The notes below the pieces were generated by a model. That model was not told the origin of the DNA and did no database searches. It saw only the letters and a program-made list of their open reading frames with translations. The position numbers were made by a program, and so were the translations under genes. Shown in pieces: positions 11,955 through 25,117 of a stretch of 64,000 nt of DNA. Numbering within the stretch: position 1 is the first letter of the stretch; each line of letters starts with the position of its first letter. Source of the DNA: Coprinellus micaceus (Eukaryota; Basidiomycota; Agaricomycetes; Agaricales; Psathyrellaceae); the NCBI GenBank assembly GCA_951394405.1, contig OX596346.1, positions 496,001-560,000 on the forward strand, read 5' to 3'.

Positions 11955-12151
11955 GTCGGAACTTTCCGCGAGGTCGTTTAAACGGCAGTCCCGTTGAAAG
12001 GCCATTGACGGAGGGTTCAAGGGCGTTGAGAGCCCAGAGCGGCCAAAAGGGCCCCTTCGACCACCTTTTCAACGGCGATACCTTCGGTTTAACTCAGTTT
12101 AAATGTACATCGCGTCGAAAGGCGTTGGTTGGGTTTACGGAAATTTCCGAC
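11955..12151. mobile_element. Small MITE-like element with 14-bp inverted ends
   Basis: Left end gtcggaactttccg (11955-11968); right end cggaaatttccgac (12138-12151), which is its reverse complement with one mismatch. The interior has repeated cgttgaa and caacgg units. A second element at 45291 starts with the same gtcggaacttt. There is no coding capacity and no clear target duplication. Confidence 0.55.
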
Positions 12152-13032
12152 TCAGAACTAAACGCCGATCATGCACTAAGGATCAGAATGATCGCCAAAG
12201 CGGTGCGTCATTCCCCTTCCCGACTTCTTGGGTAGTCTCCTCATCACTTTGATCCACTGGCATACTCTAGGCGTAGTTGGCCTTTTGTGCTGGGTAACTA
12301 TGCTCTCTCCGGCCCTCCAGCTAGCCCAACTACGTGGGAGTGCAGGCTAGGATTGCTATACCGCCTAGACTGGTCGTCCGTGTCAAATCCTACAGTGCGG
12401 GCTGGGATGTGGGGTATGGAGTGGTATCGGAGGTAGGGCCTCTACATCTAAGCTTCGCTGATAAAAGGGCTCAAAGATCCTGTCCCATGCAATACCCGCA
12501 CATGTTCACACTATCTACGTACACCTGGGAGAGATTCCCCGCTGGTATAGTGGCGCTGGAGGAGTCGGGCTTTAATTCTATATCAAATGGGTAGCTATTT
12601 TGTGGGTTGTGGACCACTTTCTGACCGAAAACTTACCAAAGAAGCAGATGACGAGGAGGGGCCTTCCACGAGTGGAGAGGAGCTTATTGTGCTGCCAAGC
12701 GCCCAAGGCCGAGTCCTTGCAGCTGCGGGCCAGAATCGGATTATACTTCCTTGATGTCACAACAAAGGCTATGACAAACATGGGGAAAGGCCGGAGATAT
12801 GGACTAAATCCAGACACAAGTGGCCACTAATTGCGGTCGCTCCGATCGGGTACTGCGATTCTTATCTCCAATTGAGATCCATTATCAGACTATTGCGTAC
12901 CGCCGCTCATTGAGGCGATGAAACCCTATTGAGAGCTTCTACAATGGCTCAACGAGAATTATCGAGTGGATCTCGACGGATGTTGATCCTGTGCATGGCC
13001 CTAGCTTGAGATATCTCTGGCGCTTAGGCTTG

Positions 13033-13040
13033 TATATAAG
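13033..13040 (+). promoter_or_regulatory. TATA box of array copy 3
   Basis: tatataag, 96 bp upstream of the start codon, directly preceded by ggcgcttaggcttg, a copy of the recurrent GGCGCTTA motif. Confidence 0.5.
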
Positions 13041-13135
13041 ACAACTGTTGTTTCCAAGTTTCGGTGGCATCTTCATCACCTCCTACCGCTCCTCTCACCT
13101 TTCATACAGCAGCACGCTCAATTGGAAGGCAGAGA

Positions 13136-14974
13136 ATGGGTTTGTCTGCAGAGCAGATTCAAGCACTCGCGGACACTGTCGCAATTTGGCGAATGCAAGA
13201 GGTGCGTCACACTCCATCCAAATCTACTGAGATGAATATTGACCAGCAGTTGTAGTACATATACAGTGAGTATTTCGGGTAGAAGTGACATGACAATCCT
13301 GACTTTGAAAAAGTCGCCTTCTATTGCTTCTACGTGAGTCGCCAATATCTTCGGCTATTGCCATACTACCTGGTACCTCCACCAATACAGGTGTACTACA
13401 TCATAACAACGATGGATGAAGAGGTACGGATTTGCGCCACCCTGACCCTCCGCTGGGCTTACCACTCAGCCACCAGGTTTCGGTTATTTTTCCTCAAAAG
13501 TGGAACCGCGGAAAGATGCTTTACATGGTCATCCGATATGCAGAGGTGATCTACATAGCTGTCCAGCTTAGTGGTGAGTAAAATGCGACTCAATGTATGG
13601 TTCATTGGCTCATGGTCCACTTCAACCCACAAGCCGAGTATAGAAGCTACTTCTCAATACCGTTGATGGTGAGGGGACAGTCCATGAATTCATGTATCCA
13701 GACTAACGCCACTCAGAGTTGCAAGGCTATGATGGTCATCTACAAATGTGTGTTATTGACTGTCCTTGACAAACTCAAGAAGTAGTGTGCTCACTGCGAC
13801 TGCCACAGCTCTTGACTGGCTTGTCATTACGGCATGTGATTGTGAGTTCCGAGCTGAGGTCCAAATTCTTGGAAGCACTGAGACCATAAACCATAGTCAC
13901 ACTGGGCCTATGCCTTGGTGCTCTGCTCCAGGCAAATACCCTCTCTCTGATTGCTATCCTTGTGCTTTCCTGTGTGCGTCGCCAGCCTGATATGCTGCTG
14001 GCCATCAGTGGGCTCACCATATTTTGGCACTGTCCAGGGTCTTCCTTCTATCAACGCTGCCATCAATTTGGTGGCAACCATCCAATATCAGTGTGAGTGT
14101 GTTACCACAGCACAACCATAGCTCTTCTTACTGATACATTCTTTACAGACCAACCTGTTTCACCCCTCCCTGCTGAGCTCGGATACGCCTGCCCCTATGC
14201 AGCACCAGTGCAATGGGCCCAGCAAACAATCGCGTATGTTGGCCGTAGCATCCGTGAATATCTGACACTTTCTGCGACTGCAGGTATGTCACCCTGACCT
14301 GGAAAAATCATTTGAATTCACTATGCCTTACAGTGCTTGCCGGACTGGGTGTTCTCGCTCTCATCATGCGCTACAGGGGTCAAGGGGGCCGTCTTCTCCA
14401 GGTCATATGCCGGGACGGCGGAATACACTACATGTCGCTGCTAGGTGAGTGCATTCGACCGTACCTCACTCAAAGACGTATGGTGATAAACACATTTTAA
14501 ACAGGCTTCAGACTGGTTAATGCAATCATCTACACACCCGCCATAATCGTGGTATGTTCAACACACTGGCTGTGGCATGCGCATTGACAGCAACCCTAAG
14601 GTCCCTAACCTGGATGCCAGCCCAGTATTCCAGTGAGGCGCCTTCTTTATCCTACCTAGATTGGTAAACTGATGGATGGTTATTCCAGACTTTTGAATGT
14701 GTGAGTCAATTTTTATGCATGAGCTAAAAAGCGTTAACTTAACCCTCCCAGCTCAACCGACATCGTCATCCCAATCCTCGCTCAACGGCTCCTCATTAAC
14801 ATGCGGAAAATCGACTACTTTGGTTCGCAGCCTGTCGCGTCCAAGCTTCTCTTCGCACCTCCGGCCATTGGAACAGAGGACGACGCGGAGTATAGTCCCG
14901 AATCCTTTGAGATGTGCCAAGAGCTATCTGGCTGCCCCGACAAAGGTGATGCGAGTTGCACCGCCGGCATATAA
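13136..14974 (+). CDS. DUF6533-like seven-TM protein, array copy 3
   Basis: Exon 1 is 13136-13201 (MGLSAEQIQALADTVAIW) and the microexon 13256-13265. The exon chain gives VYYIITTMDEE, the PQKWNRGKM loop, LGLCLGALLQAN, the AELGYACPY loop, GQGGRLLQV with CRDGG, and a last exon with LAQRLLINMRKIDYF and an acidic tail ending in GI at 14974. All thirteen larger exons have GT/AG borders and stay in frame. Two differences stand out. The loop motif has CRDGG where most copies have RRDGG, and the region between the last helix and the tail is less clear than in copies 7 and 9. It appears intact. Confidence 0.75.
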
Positions 14975-17900
14975 CCCTGCGAAAGCTGGAATACATTTAG
15001 GAGTTCTGACTTTCTGACCAGCGGGACTTGGCTCAGTCTCTTAATGAGGTCGCCCCGCATTCAGGATCCGGTTCCCGAAACCCTGAAAAGCCGGACAATG
15101 GTCCAAAGCCCCAGACCCCACATTTGTTCGTTATATATTTGTCCCCGTGTTCGGATTGTACAGTATGGGCCGTCCAGTTCGACGAGATTGTGTTATACTA
15201 TGTACGTTACTGTATGTTATGCGTGGGTGTATCAGTCCATTGTTGACTTGGGCTTGTACTGGGACGTTGTACTATAACCGACCCGTATGGGTGCGTCGGC
15301 ATCGAAGCCTTCTGCGTCTGCCTTACTGTTTGCTCTCCACTGCATTGGACTTAGTGGAAGATCTTCCATTTCCATACCCAATAGGCCAACGGGCACCCTC
15401 CACCCACGGCCCAGGGCTGAGACGCGCGATACAGGTAAGAGGAGAGACAATCTCTCGTTGGGTGCGTGCATTTGGCCTGGGGCGTCCAACTCCGCTCACC
15501 ACTGCATAAGTGACAAGTCCTCACAGCCTAAGCCCCCTGGGGTTTGTAGCTTGACAACTGGATTCTGCGGCACAAACCTAGACGAAGGTCCCTTCGTATA
15601 GATGCTTTCATCCCCCCACCCGTGTTTCGCGCGTGCCTTTCCCGTACAGTGTATCGGATGTACGTCCGTCGTCCAACAAAGTTGTACTGTCGACTGTGAT
15701 AGAGCCAGGGATCTTCCATATGCATCACTCTTCGCTCTTTGTGAATTCCCTGGTTCGCAATCGCCAGTCAAAATCACGCGCCAATGCTCACGATCGCTGA
15801 GCGCTTATTTCGTTGCCCTATCTTATCTTATCTTCAGCGATGACTCAGCAGTATCACTTCGCACGGACTTTCGCTGTCAGTCGTCAACGACGACGTTCTC
15901 CCGCTCCTCCCTTCTACCAACAACGAGAGTTGAATGAAACGGTTCACTGAATCCAGGATACCCAGCTCTACAGCTTTGCGACTTAGCTGATCGGTTTCAG
16001 CGTGCTAGGCTTTGCTTTCATTCAGGTTCGAGGTCGCACAGAGACGACTGGGATGGTCGACAGGTCACCGACGTCGGCTTTGGGGCGTCGGGTACTATGA
16101 AGGTGGGCACGGGCGTGATATTCAAGATGCGTGGTCCTTCGTTTCCCATTGACCCAGCTCATCTCATTTCGCCTTTCATCGCCTCGGATTGTCTAAGTTA
16201 GTCCGGAAAAACTGTTGCTGATCTCACTCTGCCTTTCGACTTGCCTCACCCCGCGACGGGGCCTCCGTCCAGTGACAGCCTTGGGATCCATATCTTGGAT
16301 GATCTTGGATCCACTCACCCCTGACTCTCCAACTTTGTACTTCTGTCTCACCTACACCGGGCCCGCCTCGACTGCTCTACGCGTTCGCCAACCACATCCA
16401 CCGCTCCCTCCCCTAAATGAAGGTCGCCCCGTTGGCACCCACTATCCAGGCCGCTGGTGCAGTTCTCAAGGTTTCACCCGCGAGCAGGCCGTCAGCTGCG
16501 TGTTTGGCGACCTCGATGACCTCGGGGCGGTTGCCGTTGCGATCCCAGGCGTTCGACAACGTTCACGGGTACAAATCGTGCGTCAATCCACTTTTCAGTT
16601 TGTCCTGAGACACGGAACACTTTAGGAGAGATGGGAGGCATGCTAACGCGTCACTTAGGGCTTCCATACCCAGACCGAGAGCCCCGAGATTGCGAGCGAC
16701 CAGGACGCTATAGCCTCGGCGTCGCTTCCACCTCTCGTGCCGACGCCTCTAACCCCCAGTATCTGAATCTCCAGGCTGACGTGAGCGCTATATTTCTTCT
16801 CCCTATCCCATTTTCATCAGCACCACATACCCAATTTTCTGTTCCACTACTGACCCTTTATCGTTCTTCGCGCGACTCCCTCCTCTCCCTCCTTCTATTG
16901 CCACTAGCCTTCTTCCCCTCCCCTGACGTTCATCTCCTTTCAACTTCGTCTTCCTCCTTTGCATACCCCCGTCGCTTCTTATCTCACCGCCTTTTGCAAT
17001 CCCCACCGCCTAACGAACGCTCGCTGACCCTTGCACACGCAGTATCTCGCCGCTACCTGCAGCGCCACCTGTGCTCAGGAGGCTCGAGGCCCTGGCATCT
17101 TGGTTTCAAACCGTCGCTTCGTTCAGTTTGAAGGGACCGAAGCCGGAGCTATGTGTACTAGCCCCACGGCTCCGAGCCCATCAGGGTGAATGGTTGTATT
17201 CGGCTCTGTCGGTGTGTGGAAGACTAGTCGGGCATTCGTACGTGGTGCCCTCCTCGCACGGTCTCTCGTACACCTCGGGCCCCTCGACTGCTCTCGCCTA
17301 TGGCTTGCCTTACTCTCAGTTGCCGCCAACTCTCCTCTCGGTCGTGCTCCCACCTTGCGTCGGTGCCTCGCGATTCCCCACTTCCCCGTTGGAATGGCCC
17401 ACCCGCTGAACGGGACCGGACCTCGCCCAGGCTCCGACCACAACGGTTCGATCAACGGACGCCGTACTTAGGCCTGAGCGGCGCGATTGGTGCGGTTCGC
17501 GGTCTCGTATCAACACGGCGACGGTCTGTGCTGAGTACCTACTGACCACCGCAGTACGCAGGTCTCCCCTTGGAAAGGCTGGGCCTGCGGTGGTCAACTA
17601 GGTGGGAGTTGCTGACTGGTGTGGCAGGTGATGAGGCTGGGCAGCGGCAGGGATGAGTACTGTCCTAGCGGAAACTCTTTAAGGCCCCACTCTAGATGCG
17701 CTGTCCATTGATCTGGTCGACGACATGTATATTCACAATAATATCGATTTGGATGTCGAGAACGCATGACGTCCGCCTTTTGACCATTATCCTTGGAATG
17801 ACGAGGACCCGTTTCAAGTCTAGGACTCGCCTTCGTTTCTGCTTGATTGATATCTTTTAGAACCGAAGGGCGACCGTAACTGATATCCATCAGAAGATGA

Positions 17901-18497
17901 AGAAGACCTAGCCCCACGTCGAAGATCACAAGGCAGAAAGAGGGTTTCATCGTCAGGCTCCGCCTCATCGATCGGTGAGGATTCTCTCTGTCAACCACAC
18001 GATCTGTTGACTTGGCTTGGACTTGGTTGATCCCCCCTGTAGCCGAGCGGTGGAATACGTGCAATGTCAACGTTACGTCGTCTACGAGACGTGTTTAGAT
18101 TTGGAATTCGCTGACAGGCGGTCTTTGAGCGCCTCCTCAAATCCCCAACCTAGCCAGTTCACGTATAATTGTCCCAAATCGCATGTTACCGAAGATTGAG
18201 GCGACAGCATTATCGATGGCTAGTCTTCTTTCCCCTTCATTTGGCAGATCCCCTCGTCCGACGAGCAGCCCGATCTCGTACATGGTGGCTTCTATCTACA
18301 CGGGTTCTCATTTTTAGCTGGATCGGTCGCACTGCCACTGCCAATCCGGTAGACCCTGACTCGAGGTCATGATCTACGTCGATGAACTCTGGTCCTTGCA
18401 TGGTACAAATGCACCGATGCCATACTTACCTCGTGTAGCATTCAATCGTTCACTTCCCCCTCCCTCTCTAGCGCCTTGTCCGCCGGCTGTGCCCACG
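14975..18497. other. Gap without supported genes
   Basis: 3.5 kb between copies 3 and 4. GATA block D lies at 15799-15853. C/T-rich low-complexity sequence covers about 16790-17010. Open frames at 16215-17131 and on the - strand at 17594-18070 look non-biological or fully decayed. A phrase ccgggcccgcctcgactgct near 16360 and a similar one near 17270 hint at a diverged internal duplication. Confidence 0.45.
15799..15853 (+). repeat. Triple GATA + TGACTCA block, copy D
   Basis: gagcgcttatttcg, then three overlapping cttatc-type cores (tatcttatcttatcttc), then agcgatgactcagcag. This is the best match to a consensus bZIP site among the copies. It lies 0.8 kb past the stop of copy 3. Confidence 0.7.
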
Positions 18498-20377
18498 ATG
18501 TCTCTGTCACCGCAAAATGTAGCAGCGCTCGAAAAGAATGTTTCTTGGTGGCGGATGCAGGACATGGGTCGTTTTTTTGGCTTCGGTTCTACTCGTTTTC
18601 TGATCGTTATGATTCGCAGTACGGCGAGAGTACGTTTCAGCCGGCCCCGTAACAATTCGAAGCTGACTTTGTTCCAGTATCGTTCTTCGTGGCCTACGTG
18701 AGTCCCTCTTCCTACGCCAAGACTGCACCTGACCTATAAACAAGCTCTACTACGTCCTCACGACGATAGACGAAGAGGCAAGTCGGCATTCGTAGAGGAG
18801 AACTCGCGGGACTGATGTGATCGCGAACCAGATTTCAATTATCCATCCTCAAAGGTGGAATCGAGGGAAAATGTTGTACATGGTCATTCGATACGGCATG
18901 TTGGTCTATATCGTGTTGAAGCTCAGCAGTGAGTAGAATTCCATCCCACCAACCATTCCGTTGCTCAACCTAGGGCCTCCCTTTCAGGAGACTACAAGAG
19001 CTACTTTCAAATATCCCCAGAAGTAAGCATGAGGCCTTGACCGTCCGTGACGTTTCTTCAGTCAGTTTATGTCCTATTCGCAGGCGTGCAAGGGGCTGGT
19101 CGTCGCCCATAGCTGTACGTTCCGTTCCCTATCGATGATCTCGAGTGGCCGCGGTCTCACAGTTGCTCGCACAGTTGCGTATGGGCTCGTTTATCTGGCC
19201 TGCAACTGTGAGTCCGAGCGAGGTTCATCCCCCGGTTTTCACTGAAGCCTGAAGCCATAGTCTTGCTCGGCCTGTGCCTCAGCGCACTGCTTCAAGCGAA
19301 GATACTCGTTTTTGCCTCAATAATAACCCTTTGTCTGGTACGTGCATACGAGTCCAACGTTCGACGGGGTAACCTTTAACGATGGTCAGGTGCTTCCCCT
19401 TGTCTCGACCGTCCTCGAAGTGGTGGCAAGTATCCAATATGGAGGCGAGTGACAGAACCGCACGACCTTAGGACTATTGGACTCACCGATGGAACCTTTC
19501 CAGCTGAACCAGTCCCACTTCTCAGAGGCGAACTCGGATATTCATGCTACGCCCTCTCATACCAGGAGAAATCACAGCAGACAATCGCCTTTATTGGGGA
19601 TGGCGTTCGAGTCCACCTGGGCCTGGCCGCCGCTGCCCGTTCGTCACCTTGAATTCGATCGCGAGGCTGAAGGCATAGAGAACTAACTTTCGAGTTCAGT
19701 GCTCACTATATTGGGTGTAGTCACGCTGGTTGTGCGGTACAGGGCCCAGGCTGGCCGCCTCCTCAGGGTAGTACGTCGCGATGGCAGTATTTATTATCTG
19801 TCCGTGTTGGGTGAGTCCTTCAGACCCTCTTCATACCCCCGCTATTCACGTGCATCCAACCCTTTCGGCAGCCATCAGACTTGCCTTCGCGATCATCCAT
19901 TCGTACGCATCACTCCCCGTATGTCCGCAGTATTTAGAACCAGCGAGAGGCTTTGGACTGACCGTGAACCGCAGACTTCGAGATTAGAGCATAGTCCACC
20001 ATTATTGTGCGTACCGCGTTTCCTCCTCCACCCCGATACGGGTAACTGATGGAAGGCCGTATTTAGATGCCTATACACGTATGTGTGTCACAATTCATGC
20101 GCTGAATCTATGAACCCAGTTTCCCTCCAGGGCAGGCGATGTTATTATCCCGATTCTCGCTCAACGCCTGCTAATCAACATGCGCAAAGTCGACTACGTC
20201 CCAGCAGAGACGGTCGCTTCCAGGCTACTGTTTGCTCCTCCAGTACGGCGATTGGCCCACGAATCTGACGACGATCTCGAAGACTCAGTGGAAATGACAC
20301 TGACACCCTCGTGTAGTCGTCTTCAAGGGAAATCGTACGCGGTCTTGGACCCGCCCAATCCTAAAAACAAGGGTTGA
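18498..20377 (+). CDS. DUF6533-like seven-TM protein, array copy 4
   Basis: Exon 1 at 18498-18563 encodes MSLSPQNVAALEKNVSWW. It is followed by the 10-nt microexon tacggcgaga and exons for LYYVLTTIDEE, PQRWNRGKM, LGLCLSALLQAK, a GELGYSCY loop, AQAGRLLRV with RRDGS, and a final exon with LAQRLLINMRKVDYV. The coding parts are open, but three donors are unusual: exon 1 is followed by atgggt instead of GT, the LTT exon by gcaagt, and the YGG exon by gcgagt. GC donors are tolerated in fungi. The first one would need a shift (for example to the gtcgtt four bases on), which breaks frame with the microexon. The copy may therefore be poorly spliced or on its way to a pseudogene. Confidence 0.65.
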
Positions 20378-21692
20378 TTCGGTGCGTCCACCGTTCCATC
20401 CTTCAAGGACCCGCGCACCGATCGTTTATACGACATAATGCACAGGTTAGGTGCACTGAATATGAGCCTTGGTTCCCTTTCTGCGCTCTGTCACCGGAGG
20501 CTGTTTAAAGGGCGGAGATGGAAATTACCCCTGTTCGATCGCACTTGGAGCTTGAAAGCTGATTTCGTGCAACACGCAGCCCTATGAATGACCTGTCCCG
20601 AGGCACTGCCGCGAAAGCCATTGGATATCGTCGCCCTCTCATGATCAACGATCGCCTTCCTTCTCGCACTGAGCTCCGTCTTGCCGTGAGCGAAGCGAGC
20701 AGTCTCTAAGTGTCGTTCTTCATCCCGAAACCCGAACGAAAGGCAGGTGACTTCAAGTTCGTGCTCGGAATCGCGGAGGACAACCATTGAGGGTGTGTTA
20801 TAGATGAAACGCGGAGGCGCAGGGGCGAACATGGGATGAAATCAGTGGAGCCTTATTGAATTCCCTCCTTGAGCCCCCGTGCGAGGCGCCGTGTATCGGA
20901 CCTTGTTGGGGCCCCTGGGGCCTGCCCTCGCATGAGTCGTCCAGAACGCAGTGAATGTCATAGTAGTACCATACTCAGGCCTACAGTCAGGAGCGTTTGA
21001 GCTACCCCCACCGGCGTGGGCTGGCCGCGTGTCGCATACGTATAGTCCTTCCAACTTGCATAGCACCAAAAAATGGTGAAACTTGGATTTGATGAGTCTA
21101 CAAGGTTGCCCTCGCCCCACTGATGCCCATGTCTCGCGAGTAGATCTTTGTCACACAAAAGGCGCACGATGAGTTCTGATTGAATTCGCCAGATAGACTT
21201 CTTGCACCATTGCGACTGGGGACTGAATGGCTCTGAAAGCTTTATCTGTACCTGATGGTGTGGATCGTCGTCTGGGGTGAGCGCCCACAATCCCGAGTTC
21301 ACCAGGCTGATGCACGCTCACCGCTTCACGTTCCATCCAAGACGACCCCCATGGGCAGAATATTACCCCTCGTTCAAAATGGGTCCAAGAGGATGATTCA
21401 GTCTTTGCGAGCCGACGCCGGAAATTGGGGGTGCTACCCTGCAAGGGTGACAGACTTTGAGCACGCACCGTGAGGCGGTAATAGAGGGAGTGCACAGACG
21501 CTCAAAGTCCGCTCCCTTCCGTCTCAATTGATTACTCCTGGGCAAACCAATGATGCGAGATAGTGATATCAAACCGATCCCAAAAGGGATGCACAGGCGC
21601 TTGGAGAAATATGTAAAAAGGGATGCCCTGTTTGTCATGCATCCCATCTTTGATCCTCAATCGCCAGCGTGTTCTATTCGTCTGACAGTAGG
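20378..21692. other. Gap without supported genes
   Basis: 1.3 kb. A 113-codon ATG-started frame on the - strand (20491-20832) has mixed composition but no recognised motif. No GATA block was seen here, unlike most gaps of the array. Confidence 0.45.
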
Positions 21693-23605
21693 ATGTCTGT
21701 GTCACCAGAGCAAATACAGGCCCTCACAGACGCGGTGTCTGAGTGGCGGATGCAAGAAGTGCGTTCCGATGGTTTTCAATCCCGGAAAAAGTTCTGCGAC
21801 GCTGACCACAGCTTATAGTACATGATGAGTGCGTACATCTCTCGGGGGCGCAGCTCGTTCCTAGCTGACCTTTAATTAGTCCCATTTTACGCCTTATATG
21901 TGAGTCTACCTACTCAGTAGGAGGTGAGGCCCAATATCTAACATTATTCCAACGAAGATCTACTACGTCGTGACAACCTTCGATGAGGAAGTGAGTAACG
22001 GTGGGTTGGGCGATTGCAGGAGCTGACAAGAACTGCCACTAGGTCTCCGTCATCTTTCCTCAGAAGTGGACTCGAGGGAAGATACTCTATACGTTCATCC
22101 GTTACGGATTTGTCGCGAGCATATCTCTGCAGTTTACCAGTAAGTCTATTATCTCATATCTTTGGGCCGCTTTAGCTTACCTCGGTGTCTCGCGCACGTA
22201 GGAGATTTTAGGAATTACTACGTATTCAGCCCGACGGTACGTCAAACCGTTTCAGCAGTCGTAGTGACTGTTTGTTTCTGTAGCTAAATGGGTATAGAGC
22301 TGTAAGGTCCTGTTGGTCACCCACTACGGTTCGTTCAAACCCTTGCATCCCATGTACTCGTACGTGCTTTTTCTGAACGCCTTTTCCCAGCTACTCGGGA
22401 CCTTGTCATCATTGGAGGGAACGGTGAGCTTGATTACGTCAACATGCGTGCGTTTGTCTAAAGTAAATTCCAAAAAAAGCGGTTCTGGGTCTGTGCCTAG
22501 GCGCACTCTTAAGGGCGCCAAAGCGTTATTTTGTGCCGGTATTCCTCCTTTGCGTGGTACGTGGAACATTTCCGAGCTCTATTTCCGAGGAATATGCATC
22601 TCAGTGTTTTCTAAGGGCTTCCCCGTTGTCGCTTTTGTGTTCGCTTTAGTGGGCACCATACAATACCCTGGTGAGTTTCCCTGGGTTTACCAGTCCCTGT
22701 GCATTGCCAAGTTGATCGCTACCTAACTTTAGCCACGCCCGTATCCAGCGTTGATGACGCCCTCGGGTACCCGTGTTACTTTGTAGGGGCCGAGCAATGG
22801 GCCGAGTTTACGATCCTCGTCGTGGGGCAGACCCCTCGTGCATACCTCCATCTTGCCATAACCGCCTGTTCGTGGTCTCACGCCATTCGACCCTGCACCG
22901 GTGAAGTTACTAAATTCATACTATCAGTTATAGTGCTTCTGGGCGTCACGGCGCTCGTCCTTCACTACAAGGGTCAAAGTGGTCCCCTAATCCAAATTAT
23001 ACGCCGCGACGGTGGAATATACTATGTCTTCTTGATGGGTACGTGCTCTTCCTTTTCATTCACTGGCGAATATCGACAGCTATTACGCACGCAGTGTTTA
23101 GATTGATATCTGCGGTACTCACCACACAAACGGTCTTGTTGGTCTGTATTCTGCGCCATACATTGAACGAGGGCAACCGGCTAAAGCGGCACGCATAGAC
23201 ATCCGAACTCGACGACAACCCAGGCGCCCTGTAGGAGTTTTATTTCTCCCTCCCTGCACAAAGGACTGACCATCATTACCGGCCAGACTTTTTGGGATGT
23301 GTGTACCTCTTCCCTCTCACCTTTGTAATCCTTGTAACACCCAAAGCAGGATGAATATAGCTATCCCCCCGATTCTCGCCCAACGGTTGATGATAAACAT
23401 GCGCAACATCAATTACATGGGTTCAGAACCCCTCGCCTCCAAGTTACTTTTCGCGCCTCCGGTGCCAGGGTCGGAAGATTTCTCTGATGAAGATTTCGGA
23501 GAATCACTTAGGATGGCTGAGAGACCCGCCGGAATCCATCGTCGAGGATCCGAGGGTGCGCGGTTTGGGCATGGTGTGGACGTCGAGCCGAAAAGCGACG
23601 CATAA
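21693..23605 (+). CDS. DUF6533-like seven-TM protein, array copy 5
   Basis: Exon 1 is 21693-21758 (MSVSPEQIQALTDAVSEW), with microexon tacatgatga. Next come IYYVVTTFDEE, PQKWTRGKI, LGLCLGALLRAPKRY, the DALGYPCYF loop, GQSGPLIQI with RRDGG, VFRLISAVLTT, and a last exon with LAQRLMINMRNINYM and an acidic tail ending KSDA at 23605. The LLR-AP change in the fourth helix and an acceptor embedded in an A-run (aaaaaaag) before that exon are peculiar to this copy. No stop was found. The exon between the seventh helix and the tail was not identified with certainty. Confidence 0.7.
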
Positions 23606-25117
23606 TTCGGTACGCCTCCTTTTTCCTGGCTGTACGACGGGCTCACCGAGTGCCTGTACGTTTGAGCCTAGTTTAATTACACCAGATATCTCTGCTCAGA
23701 AGACCTTTTCCTACTCCGGGAATTATGCCCTCCTTCTGTATTTTGTAATAGTACCTAAGAATTCCGGAGTGCCTGCGGGATTTCCCCTGTGCTATAAATT
23801 GTATGGATAGTTATCCGAACTTGAACGTGAGCCTCACCAGGACGGGTACGCGTGCGAAGGCATTCACTTCAGCCTGAAGTGAATGCCTTCGCACGCTCAA
23901 GTTTGTGTAAGCAGAAACGGTAATAAACAATGGAACGCACCATCTGCAAGTCAATGCTACCCACCCGATTTACCGGCCGTCACCTAAAGAGCATCATGTG
24001 AGAATGGATGGGAATGGAGAGTGGAGGAGGCCAAGGGGCGCACTGGCAGCCTCTGGGTATGCTTTTCTGCTTGTTCACAAGCCCAGGGCCAACCACTTCC
24101 TGGTATACCTGTGGAGCACGAGGGGCCGAGGCACTTTCCACATGAATCTTCGTCGCGTCGACGCCCAGCCCTGCTCAAGTTTAAACCCTTGGCCGATGAG
24201 ATTCATTTTTAGGATGGTATTGTGGTCCCCCTTCGAGACACCCAAATCCCACTTGTACCACCATTGCGGAGGGTGGGGAGGTTTTTCGCTGCGAATTTCA
24301 AACGTTTCGGCGCACACCCGAGATCTGCGGTGGGGCTCACGGATGCAGTCGGTAAGGAGGACCATCCCTGCCGCACCCTGCGGATCTCAATCCGTGAGTC
24401 TTCAGCGATATACTTGAGATGCTCTGAATTAAGAAGCGTTTCCACAGGTATCGAATGTGTACAAGTCTGTTGGATGTGTAGTGAGCATCGCCCTGCCCCT
24501 GTCTGGCCGTCGTACGTTGAGCGACTTCGCGCGACCGTCGTAGTCCTCATCATTTGACGTTGAGAAATGTTGCACCATGATCACCGAATCACGAAACCGC
24601 GATGGGATCCCGCTTCGCATCGACGCGCATCTCCTTCGAAGTCTCCCCGTGCCTCGGAGCTCTCACAACGACCCTAGCGCAACATTCCTTGCGTATACCA
24701 GTATTTGGCTCGCAGACTGGCAGTGAGAGGGTCTCGCTGTAAGAGGAGAGTACATATCTCATTGTCCCTGCGACAGTGCAGAACGAGCCAAGCTGGCGCT
24801 AACGCGCCTTAATAGGCAGATCCCGACGCTGTGGACACTCCGTAGTTTTACCGGGGGGGGGGGGCTCGGCTTCTATGCGATGGATCTAGGAGAAGGCATT
24901 ACTTCGATGTGTGTGTTGTGGATGGGGTGGAACTGCCGTGATCTGGAATGTCGTACTGTTTACATCTTCATCGACGAAAGAGCGGCCGAAGGCACCGTGA
25001 CTGCTCTTTTATAGCTCATCGTGAATGCATAACGGGATGTCACACGCGACCGCAAGCTACGCAGCCAATATCCCACGTTTGTCCTTTACAACTTGCGGGT
25101 CAACTGTTCCCAAGGAA
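23606..25117. other. Gap with a perfect 23-bp-arm palindrome
   Basis: 1.5 kb between copies 5 and 6. It holds the palindrome at 23850-23896 and a run of twelve G at 24853-24864. Open frames at 24000-24560 on both strands lack recognisable motifs. Nothing else is supported. Confidence 0.45.
23850..23896. repeat. Perfect inverted repeat, 23-nt arms
   Basis: Arms 23850-23872 and 23874-23896 are exact reverse complements with one base between them. Outer ends are gcgtgcgaag and cttcgcacgc. A further short pair, aacttga (23819-23825) and tcaagtt (23897-23903), flanks it, but only the left side has 24 extra bases between the pairs. It lies 245 bp past the stop of copy 5. Confidence 0.85.

Larger units (their letters stand above)
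10861..13135. other. Gap with GATA block C and a small MITE
   Basis: Fills the space left by the lost 3' half of copy 2. It holds GATA block C at 11052-11107 and a 197-bp miniature element at 11955-12151. The stretches 11110-11950 and 12152-13030 have short open frames without recognisable homology. No remnant of the missing copy-2 exons was found. Confidence 0.5.

Noticed and set aside
18035..18100. tgtagccgagcggtgg like a tRNA A box
   Set aside because: No matching B box and no acceptor stem could be formed downstream.
24853..24864. Run of twelve G
   Set aside because: A single homopolymer without further structure, and prone to sequencing error.
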